Positions 1-6,086 of a stretch of DNA of 18,721 nucleotides are shown here, piece by piece. Made by a program: the position numbers and the translations under genes. The stretch is from the NCBI GenBank assembly GCA_964584595.1, contig CAZPAM010000050.1, forward strand, positions 1-18,721, in the 5' to 3' direction. This DNA comes from Scalindua sp964584595 (GTDB lineage Bacteria; Planctomycetota; Brocadiia; Brocadiales; Scalinduaceae). Each line of letters opens with the position of its first letter. Position 1 is the stretch's first letter. Under the pieces are notes generated by a model. That model did not search any database and was not told where the DNA came from. It worked only from the letters and a program-made list of their open reading frames with translations.

Positions 1-1
1 A

Positions 2-74
2 ACAAAACGTATTGAAAAAGATGAAGGAAGTTGGCACAAAATTTCCAGAATTAAAACTAAAGAAAAATAATTAG
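2..74 (+). CDS. 3' end of an upstream gene, frame unresolved
   Basis: The left edge of the window is open in two forward frames. One starts at base 2 and stops with TAA at 68-70; the other starts at base 3 and stops with TAG at 72-74. Both give a lysine-rich tail of 22-23 residues. The second has a more natural-looking ending, with a KEVGTKFPELKLKK pattern. Either could be the C-terminus of a gene starting outside the window. Too little is present to name a family, and it may be non-coding. Confidence 0.3.
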   Translation, partial: QNVLKKMKEVGTKFPELKLKKNN

Positions 75-121
75 TAAGAAATATCGGAAGTTTTTGATAT
101 AAATTATAGGAGAATAACTAG

Positions 122-796
122 ATGAAAGTACTTGGTATCAGCGGAAGTCCGAGAGCAAGTCACACAACAGAAGGCCTGGTTAAAACTATCCTGGATGCGA
201 CGGGCCTGGAAACAGAGTTAATATCCCTTCATGACATGACGATCAACGGTTGTATTTGCTGTCTTGGTTGTGTTGAGGATAATGTCTGCAAGGTTCGGGA
301 TGATTATATTCCCCTGATGCATAAGGTGCTGGAAGCCGATGCTATAGTCGTTGGCGCTCCTAATTATTTTGGCAGACTTAATGCCCTCACGCACGCATTT
401 CTTGAGAGATTTTACTGTTTCCGGCATGATAAGGACGGACGGGGCGGTATGAGGCTTTCCGGTAAAATAGGCGCAATCGCTTCTGTAGGTGGCGGAGGAG
501 AGTGGGAGATGCCGGGAAGAGACAAAAAAATGTATGAGATAGCGGGTGAGGATATAAAGGGCTTCTTTGACTGTAACGAGATTGAATGTGTGGGTGCCGT
601 TGAGGCGCAGGGTGCCGTGCCCTGTTTTTCGTGCGGTTATGGTGAGGTCTGCAGTGTAAGCGGCGTAAAGGCGTTTTTCGGCCAGGATGCAAAAGTTACA
701 CCCGAGATCATTCCCTGTCTGGACAAACAGCCGGAGGTTATAGATAAGGCAAAGTTACTTGGTGAAAGATTGCGGGAAAGATTGAACAAAAATTAA
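122..796 (+). CDS. Iron-sulfur flavoprotein-like NAD(P)H-dependent FMN reductase (flavodoxin fold)
   Basis: This 224-residue protein starts with the flavodoxin-like FMN phosphate-binding loop GISGSPR (residues 5-11) and continues with the fold's GAPNYFG segment (78-84), which normally contacts the flavin. Between them is a compact cysteine group, C44-x2-C47-x2-C50-x5-C56. That is the spacing known for the 4Fe-4S ligands of archaeal iron-sulfur flavoprotein (Isf), so this is probably an Isf-type electron carrier or reductase rather than a plain FMN reductase. A second group, C168-x2-C171-x5-C177, lies near the C-terminus and may bind metal or a disulfide. There is no signal peptide, so it should be cytoplasmic. 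The ATG is preceded by AGGAG about 10 bases upstream. A TlpA-like thioredoxin follows 33 bases later on the same strand, suggesting a small redox group. The physiological electron donor and acceptor cannot be read from the sequence. Confidence 0.8.
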   Translation: MKVLGISGSPRASHTTEGLVKTILDATGLETELISLHDMTINGCICCLGCVEDNVCKVRDDYIPLMHKVLEADAIVVGAPNYFGRLNALTHAFLERFYCFRHDKDGRGGMRLSGKIGAIASVGGGGEWEMPGRDKKMYEIAGEDIKGFFDCNEIECVGAVEAQGAVPCFSCGYGEVCSVSGVKAFFGQDAKVTPEIIPCLDKQPEVIDKAKLLGERLRERLNKN

Positions 797-829
797 TAAA
801 GATAGAGATTAAAACAAAGTGAGAGTATT

Positions 830-1387
830 ATGAGATATTATTTGCGGCCAAAGAGTCTTTTTGTTGCAGGCTTATTATTACTGGGGGTTTTCCTTTTGTC
901 CACAAGAGCCGAAGCAGAATCTTCTGAAAACATTGCTCCTGAGTGGGTGATCTCCGAATGGATAAACAGTGAAGGGTTTACGCTTTCCGATATGCGCGGG
1001 AAGGTAGTCATAATAGATTTTTTCCAATTGTGGTGTCCCGGATGTAATAAATTTTCCGGGCCTCTTATGAAGAAATGGTCACAGAAATACAGCGGCCGAA
1101 CAGATATTCAATTCGTTGCTATTCACACCGTCTTTGAGGGACACTCTCAACAAACCCCGGAAATACTACGGCAATACGTTAAAGAGAAGAACATAACCTA
1201 CCCGGTAGGGGTTGATGATCAGGTTTCAGGCCAGCGACTGCCGGAGACAATGATTCGATATAATACCCGCGGAACCCCTGAGATGGCGATTATTGACAAG
1301 AAGGGAAAAATTCGCTTTCAACATTTCGGAAGTTTTAATCCTGATGTCGTAGAAAAACTCATAGATACTCTTCTGAAAGAAGAGTAA
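830..1387 (+). CDS. Exported TlpA/ResA-like thioredoxin-fold protein
   Basis: This 185-residue protein has a typical N-terminal export signal: basic residues at 2-8, a hydrophobic stretch at 10-24, and a likely cleavage site after AEA at 27-29. The thioredoxin fold follows. GKVVIIDFF (57-65) is the central strand and WCPGC (68-72) is the redox-active CxxC. A later RGTPEM segment supplies the conserved cis-proline next to the active site, followed by the IIDKKGKI turn typical of AhpC/TSA-type and TlpA proteins. It probably acts outside the cytoplasmic membrane as a thiol-disulfide oxidoreductase, by analogy with TlpA/ResA proteins that reduce cytochrome c apoproteins or other thiol partners. 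The partner here is unknown, and no cytochrome maturation genes are nearby. The CPGC active site differs from the common CxPC of ResA, so redox potential and direction are open. Confidence 0.85.
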   Translation: MRYYLRPKSLFVAGLLLLGVFLLSTRAEAESSENIAPEWVISEWINSEGFTLSDMRGKVVIIDFFQLWCPGCNKFSGPLMKKWSQKYSGRTDIQFVAIHTVFEGHSQQTPEILRQYVKEKNITYPVGVDDQVSGQRLPETMIRYNTRGTPEMAIIDKKGKIRFQHFGSFNPDVVEKLIDTLLKEE

Positions 1388-1440
1388 CAGGCAAACAGCG
1401 GCTGTGGTTATGTGGCAATTAATCAAGAAGGGGGGGCTTT

Positions 1441-2049
1441 ATGGATTATCAATTCTTAATAGACACATACGAGACAGAGAGGATTAAGGTATTAAGTACA
1501 TGGAGTACTTTCAGAGACGAAGACCTTCGTGCACGTCCACATCCCGATGATAAGCGCGGGAGGAATGCACTTGAGCAGATGATTCATCAATGTATGGGTG
1601 AGAATAAATGGTTTACGGGCATGCTGGGTGTTGATGTCGGTGCTCCGCCTTTGCCGGAAAATGAAACCCGCCTGGAGTTTATTAAGCGTTATGCTGCGGA
1701 CTCGGGAAAGAGAGTCGAAGCCTTAAAAGAGAAGGACAATGACTGGTGGGCGGAAGAGGTAAAGTTTTTCGAATTTGATAAGTCACGGGCATGGATCGTT
1801 ACCAGGAGAATTGCCCATACGGCACATCATAGAGGCCAGCAGACAATGTTGCTGAGAATGCTGGGCCGTGATATATACAGCACATATGGCCCAACCGCAG
1901 ATACGGGTGGATTGCAGCCAAATGGTGCTCTGACGATTTATCCTTATTCTGATATAGACACCCTGATCAAAGAAGAAGCGGCCGGTGGTGCCGCAAAGGC
2001 TTCATTACCCGGGCCCGGGGAAAAACCGTGTACGGAACGGCCTGAGTAG
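1441..2049 (+). CDS. DinB-fold protein (DinB/YfiT superfamily)
   Basis: The 202-residue protein shows the DinB four-helix-bundle signature. A His lies in the second helix (H49, in QMIHQCMGENKWF), and an HxxxH pair lies in a later helix (H126 and H130, in IAHTAHHRGQ). Together they make the usual three-histidine metal site, and the HHRGQ sequence is a hallmark of the superfamily. Members include DNA-damage-inducible proteins of unknown activity and thiol-dependent S-transferases for bacillithiol or mycothiol, so a metal-dependent transferase is possible but not shown. The last 25 or so residues, rich in Ala, Gly and Pro, extend beyond the core and look disordered. The ATG follows a G-rich ribosome binding site (AAGGGGGGG at about 1429-1437). 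It is cytoplasmic by lack of a signal. Its position between a thioredoxin and a glycosyltransferase gives little functional hint. Confidence 0.85.
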   Translation: MDYQFLIDTYETERIKVLSTWSTFRDEDLRARPHPDDKRGRNALEQMIHQCMGENKWFTGMLGVDVGAPPLPENETRLEFIKRYAADSGKRVEALKEKDNDWWAEEVKFFEFDKSRAWIVTRRIAHTAHHRGQQTMLLRMLGRDIYSTYGPTADTGGLQPNGALTIYPYSDIDTLIKEEAAGGAAKASLPGPGEKPCTERPE

Positions 2050-2069
2050 CAATAATTATATGCGATAAA

Positions 2070-3578
2070 ATGTTGTTAATAATAATCCTCATTTTCTATT
2101 GCCCGGCGGCTTTATGGCTGTTCCTTTATGGCATGAACAACTATTACATGATTTTTCTCTTCCTGAGGAAAAACAAAAAAGAAACATCAGCAAATCAGGA
2201 ATTCCTCAAACTGTTTTGGTCAAATCACGGCAAAGATACGCTTCCAAAAGTTACTACACAATTACCGGTTTATAACGAAAGGCATGTGGTAGAACGTTTA
2301 ATAAAGGCGGTCGTCAATATTGATTACCCGAAGGAGCTTCATGAAATACAGGTACTGGACGATTCTAATGACGAAACAAAGAGCATGGTATCTGACCTGG
2401 TTAATAAATACAGTGAGATGGGATTCAATATAAAGCATATTGTCAGAAGAGATAGAGATGGGTTTAAGGCCGGTGCATTGAATCTGGGCCTGGAAAAGGC
2501 CGAAGGCGAATTCTTGTCAATCTTTGATGCCGATTTCGTACCGGATAAAGACTTTCTCTATCAAACCATTCCCTTCTTTTATGAAAGGCCAAAGGTCGCC
2601 CTTGTTCAAACACGATGGGGGCACATAAATCGAAATTACTCCCTTCTAACAATAGCACAAAGCATTGGAATGGACGGACACTTTATTATCGAACAGGGCG
2701 CCAGGGCATGGAATGGGTTATTTATGAATTTTAATGGTACTGCCGGAATATGGAGAAGGGAGGCAATTATTGATGCGGGAGGATGGAACTTTGATACCTT
2801 GACTGAAGATCTGGATCTGTCATACCGCGCTCAATTAAAAGGATGGAATACTAAATACCTGTTTGATGTTGTCGCGCCGTCGGAACTGCCGGTTGACATA
2901 AACGCCTATAAATCTCAACAGCATAGATGGGCAAAGGGCTCGATTCAGACTGCCAAAAAGCTTTTGCCTCAAATATTCAAGACGAATGACAGCCTGATAA
3001 AAAAGGTAGAGGCATTTATTCACCTGAACCAGTATATGGTCCACCCGATGATGATTATACTCGCCCTGTTGTCCTTTCCTCTCATAATCTTGTTAAAGCC
3101 GCAAATAAGCAGCATGTCTGTTTCTTTAATAATGATAATCTTTATGTTCCTGATATTTATGGGGGCATTTGCGCCTACACTTCTTTATATAGTTGCGCAG
3201 AAGAAGGGTTATCGGGATTGGCAGAAAAAGTGCCTGTTTATCCCGGTACTTATGGTTATAGGGTGTGGTGTTGCCATTAATAACACAAAGGCAGTGCTTG
3301 AAGCATTGTTGAATATCAAGAGTGATTTTATCAGGACGCCTAAGTATGGTGTGATCAAGCGAGGCAGGAACATACTGGTAAAAAACTATTCATTGCCATT
3401 ACAGGTATTCTTTGTCAGTGAAATACTCTTAAGCGCATATTGTTTTATAGGATTTATGCAGTATACGAGCAATAAGAAATTTATCTTTGGTCCTTTTCTA
3501 TTGATGTATGCGATCGGTTTTCTTTACGTCGGTACACTTTCTCTTTTTCAGAAGTTTAGTGAGAAAATAAGATGTTGA
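2070..3578 (+). CDS. Processive family 2 glycosyltransferase, CslA/BcsA-like membrane protein
   Basis: The 502-residue protein has the full motif set of processive, membrane-embedded beta-glycan synthases: QLPVYNE at the start of the GT-A domain (64-70), DDS (97-99), the metal-binding DAD (153-155), TED with the catalytic-base Asp (245-247), and QQHRW (283-287), which holds the acceptor sugar and growing chain. A hydrophobic segment precedes the GT domain (2-20) and about four to five follow it (roughly 321-343, 350-376, 387-403, 445-463, 472-493). This resembles plant CslA glucomannan synthases and bacterial relatives. The INNTKAVLEALL...RTPKYG segment in the C-terminal part is characteristic of that subgroup. 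It probably makes and exports a beta-linked polysaccharide such as mannan, glucomannan or cellulose-like polymer; the sugar cannot be told. No PilZ domain is visible. The start lacks an obvious Shine-Dalgarno sequence. Its 3' end overlaps the next gene by 7 bases. Confidence 0.88.
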   Translation: MLLIIILIFYCPAALWLFLYGMNNYYMIFLFLRKNKKETSANQEFLKLFWSNHGKDTLPKVTTQLPVYNERHVVERLIKAVVNIDYPKELHEIQVLDDSNDETKSMVSDLVNKYSEMGFNIKHIVRRDRDGFKAGALNLGLEKAEGEFLSIFDADFVPDKDFLYQTIPFFYERPKVALVQTRWGHINRNYSLLTIAQSIGMDGHFIIEQGARAWNGLFMNFNGTAGIWRREAIIDAGGWNFDTLTEDLDLSYRAQLKGWNTKYLFDVVAPSELPVDINAYKSQQHRWAKGSIQTAKKLLPQIFKTNDSLIKKVEAFIHLNQYMVHPMMIILALLSFPLIILLKPQISSMSVSLIMIIFMFLIFMGAFAPTLLYIVAQKKGYRDWQKKCLFIPVLMVIGCGVAINNTKAVLEALLNIKSDFIRTPKYGVIKRGRNILVKNYSLPLQVFFVSEILLSAYCFIGFMQYTSNKKFIFGPFLLMYAIGFLYVGTLSLFQKFSEKIRC

Positions 3579-4612
3579 TCGAAAATTTTATCAGCAAAAA
3601 ACATATTGGATTTTTAATAACCGCTTTGTTCGTTTCTGTGATTAATCCGGGCCGGATAAGCCTTGCAGATATAGACGGGAAGGACGAAATAAAATATGTA
3701 CTTCCCAGTGATGCTATCCCTGCCATAAAGTATCCTGAATTTGTGCCTGCAGATGCAGCCGGGCTTGATGACAATGAACCCGTTGTAGGCATAACTATTG
3801 ATGGTGAGAGCCATGCTTATTCCGTTTATCTTTTGAATCATCATGAAATAGTAAATGATAAGATAGGGCCTCATGCTTTTGCCGTTACCTGGTGCCCGCT
3901 CGCTAATCTTGCGGTTGTGTATGACAGAGAAATTAATGGCGAAGAATATACATTCGGAGTTTCAGGAAAATTGCTAAAGAATACACTTGTGATGTTTGAT
4001 TATGAAACCGAATCCCTCTGGCCAATTGTTTACGGCGAGGCGATAGATGGAGAGTTAACAGGAAGGAAACTGAATAATATCACGGGGAGCCAGAAGATAT
4101 CATGGGGTGAATGGAGAAAATTACATCCTGATACCCTGGTATTGTCTCATCATGGTTCAAGGACAATTGGATATGATGCTTACGCAGACTATCACAGAAA
4201 AGATGAAACCGGCATATTTCCCGCCGGGAATATAGATAAAAGGTTAAGTATCAAGACGAACGTTATTGGAATAGAAGTAAATGGTAAACATAAGGCTTAC
4301 CCTTTCAGCTTATTTAACGATACGAAAATAGTTACTGATAAATTTCAGGGCGTGAACCTGCTTGTTTATAGAAATAACGAGACCGGCAGTATTATGGTAT
4401 ATGACAGGAAGGTTGATGAACATGTAATTGATTTTGAGAAGTATATGGATTTTGCGACAGACAGCATAACAAACACTACGTGGGATCTGGAAAATGGGAT
4501 TGGAATAAAAGGAAGCATGAAGGGTAAAATACTTCGGCGCGTTAAATGTCTGTCCGTTTACTGGTTTGTCTGGGCAGATTACCATCCGGGGACTGAGGTA
4601 TTTGTAAAATAG
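3572..4612 (+). CDS. Exported DUF3179 domain protein
   Basis: This 346-residue protein matches DUF3179 through a chain of family landmarks: GITIDGESHAY (73-83), VTWCPLANLAVVYDR (105-119), TFGVSGKLLKNTL (127-139), ESLWPIVYGEAIDGELTG (147-164), WGEWRKLHPDT (178-188) and, near the end, WFVWADYHPGTEVF. Residues 10-32 form a hydrophobic export signal after two lysines, so the protein should lie outside the cytoplasmic membrane. The biochemical role of DUF3179 is not established to my knowledge. The conserved Cys in the CPL motif (C108) and the mostly beta pattern suggest a surface or periplasmic binding protein. The ATG lies inside the last codons of the glycosyltransferase gene, so the two are probably translationally coupled. 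That links this protein to envelope or polysaccharide work, by context only. Confidence 0.85.
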   Translation: MLIENFISKKHIGFLITALFVSVINPGRISLADIDGKDEIKYVLPSDAIPAIKYPEFVPADAAGLDDNEPVVGITIDGESHAYSVYLLNHHEIVNDKIGPHAFAVTWCPLANLAVVYDREINGEEYTFGVSGKLLKNTLVMFDYETESLWPIVYGEAIDGELTGRKLNNITGSQKISWGEWRKLHPDTLVLSHHGSRTIGYDAYADYHRKDETGIFPAGNIDKRLSIKTNVIGIEVNGKHKAYPFSLFNDTKIVTDKFQGVNLLVYRNNETGSIMVYDRKVDEHVIDFEKYMDFATDSITNTTWDLENGIGIKGSMKGKILRRVKCLSVYWFVWADYHPGTEVFVK

Positions 4613-4613
4613 G

Positions 4614-4664
4614 CTGGACTCCTTTCGAAAGAAAGGATTTGCCCCTCTTTCGAGGGGAATCCAG
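4614..4664 (+). other. Structured intergenic element: two hairpins inside an outer stem
   Basis: The gap between the DUF3179 gene and the next glycosyltransferase is almost entirely inverted repeats. CTGGA (4614-4618) can pair with TCCAG (4660-4664). Inside are two perfect 6-bp stems: CCTTTC/GAAAGG (4621-4626 with 4631-4636, loop GAAA) and CCCCTC/GAGGGG (4642-4647 with 4652-4657, loop TTTC). Folded as RNA this is a three-way junction. No T-run follows, so it is not a standard intrinsic terminator. It could be an mRNA processing or stability element, a protein site, or one copy of a dispersed REP-like repeat. Confidence 0.6.
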
Positions 4665-4684
4665 TTAATCTTGTCAAGGGCTTC

Positions 4685-6085
4685 ATGAATAGAAGATTGA
4701 TTACCATAATAATCACGGGAATTGTTATCGAAATCCTGTGCGTTGCAATTGCTTTCATTGGAGACATAAAAGAGAATATTCTCTGTTTTGCTTTTTTGTA
4801 TACAGCCACCTTTATTGCGTATCTCTTTGCAGTGTTTTATGTATCAAGGGATGGAGAGATTTCTGAACAGGATGGTAATAGTTCAAGGGAGATTCTCTGG
4901 GTGGTTATAATTTTTTCGCTGATATTTCGCTTTACGCTGTTACCAATGACTCCGTCAGATGATATGTATCGTTATTTATGGGAAGGAAAATTACAATTAA
5001 GCGGGATTAATCCTTACTCCTATCCGCCGGAATCTTCCGGCCTGGAACATCTCAGGGACAGGTTTTTTTCCGGTATTAATCATAAACATCTGTCTACAAT
5101 CTATCCGCCGCTCATGCTTATGGTGTTTGCGGCAGCAGATTATGTCTCACATTCTTTTATATCAATGAAGTCTCTCTTTTTGCTTTTTGATATACTTTCG
5201 ATATTTCTGTTATTGAGGTTTTTAGGCGCAATGGGAAAAAGTTCTGTTAATGTGTTGATATATGCATGGAGCCCGTTGATCCTTATAAGTTTTGCGGCAA
5301 GGGGCCATGGTGATTCGCTGCAGATATTCCTTGTCATACTTGCGTTGTATCTCTGTGCAATTAGGAAGAATTTGAGGTCTGTTGTTTCCATTGGCCTGGC
5401 GGCAATGTCAAAATTTGTATTTATCATTATTGCCCCCTTCATGGTCTCGACACTGATTCGGGGCAAAAGGCTTAAATATGTTATAGCGTTACTTTCAGTT
5501 ATGGCCCTATTGTATTTACCATATGTTGGCGCCGGTAAGGGCTTGTTTTCCACTCTCTTTCATTTTGGGACCCAATACCATTTTAATGATTCTGCTCATT
5601 TTCTGATTTTCTGTTTATCTATTGGATCTCCACTGGTATCTAAGATAATAACGGTTATAATTTTCGGCTCGGTGCTTTTGTTGTTATATAAAAAATATTT
5701 AAATACACATTTTGTTGAACAGGACATTAATAGAAACGATTCTATTATAAGGTTTTCCTTTTTATCTATCGGGGCTTTTTTAATACTGGCTCCGACATTA
5801 CATCCCTGGTATCTTACGTGGATAGTACCTTTTCTCTGTTTCAATAAAAACCGGGCATGGCTTATTCTGACCGGTACGGTTGTTTTTTATTATTTCATGA
5901 ATCATGAACTATTTTCCAGTCTGATATTGTATAATAATGAATGGGTATGGAAGGAAGTACACTGGCTAAAACTGCCGGAATATCTTCCTTTTTATGGCCT
6001 GTTAATTTATGGATGGCTGGCAAAGAAAGACTTTACTTTACGATCTCTATGGTTGAATAGAAATCTTGTTGGAGGTAGGAGTTAA
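4685..6085 (+). CDS. Polytopic GT-C-type glycosyltransferase (GT87/mannosyltransferase-like)
   Basis: The 466-residue protein is hydrophobic throughout, with roughly ten or more membrane segments starting at residues 5-24 and 33-52. The first large extracytoplasmic loop carries SDDMYRYLWEGKLQLSGINPY, the acidic DD-x2-RY-x-WEG pattern seen in GT-C-fold enzymes that transfer sugars from polyprenyl-phosphate donors outside the membrane, such as the GT87/DUF2029 and alpha-1,6-mannosyltransferase-like groups. Further family-like features are the TIYPPL segment, the ARGHGDS loop, and a LAPTLHPWYLTWIVPFL segment near the C-terminus. The likely role is adding a hexose, perhaps mannose, to a lipid or surface glycan, which agrees with the nearby processive glycosyltransferase. 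Donor and acceptor are not determinable. The stop codon lies one base before the next gene's ATG, indicating tight co-transcription with the radical SAM fusion gene. Confidence 0.78.
   Translation: MNRRLITIIITGIVIEILCVAIAFIGDIKENILCFAFLYTATFIAYLFAVFYVSRDGEISEQDGNSSREILWVVIIFSLIFRFTLLPMTPSDDMYRYLWEGKLQLSGINPYSYPPESSGLEHLRDRFFSGINHKHLSTIYPPLMLMVFAAADYVSHSFISMKSLFLLFDILSIFLLLRFLGAMGKSSVNVLIYAWSPLILISFAARGHGDSLQIFLVILALYLCAIRKNLRSVVSIGLAAMSKFVFIIIAPFMVSTLIRGKRLKYVIALLSVMALLYLPYVGAGKGLFSTLFHFGTQYHFNDSAHFLIFCLSIGSPLVSKIITVIIFGSVLLLLYKKYLNTHFVEQDINRNDSIIRFSFLSIGAFLILAPTLHPWYLTWIVPFLCFNKNRAWLILTGTVVFYYFMNHELFSSLILYNNEWVWKEVHWLKLPEYLPFYGLLIYGWLAKKDFTLRSLWLNRNLVGGRS
6071..6081 (+). promoter_or_regulatory. 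Ribosome binding site fixing the start of the radical SAM/ArsM fusion
   Basis: GGAGGTAGGAG contains two overlapping Shine-Dalgarno-like cores. The second, AGGAG, ends five bases before the ATG at 6087. This supports ATG 6087 rather than the in-frame TTG at 6066, which lies upstream of this site. Confidence 0.75.
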
Positions 6086-6086
6086 A

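Noticed and set aside
387..692. 101-codon minus-strand ORF opposite the flavoprotein gene
   Set aside because: Low-complexity Arg/His/Pro content and full overlap with a well-supported gene; a shadow frame.
4614..4664. Hairpin region as an intrinsic terminator
   Set aside because: No T-run follows either stem, and the next gene starts 20 bases later on the same strand.
5140..5553. 137-codon minus-strand ORF inside the GT-C glycosyltransferase gene
   Set aside because: No recognisable motif, and the + strand gene is continuous with clear membrane segments and the DDMYRY motif.
6066..6086. TTG start giving a seven-residue longer radical SAM fusion
   Set aside because: The strong ribosome binding site at 6071-6081 lies inside that extension and points to ATG 6087.
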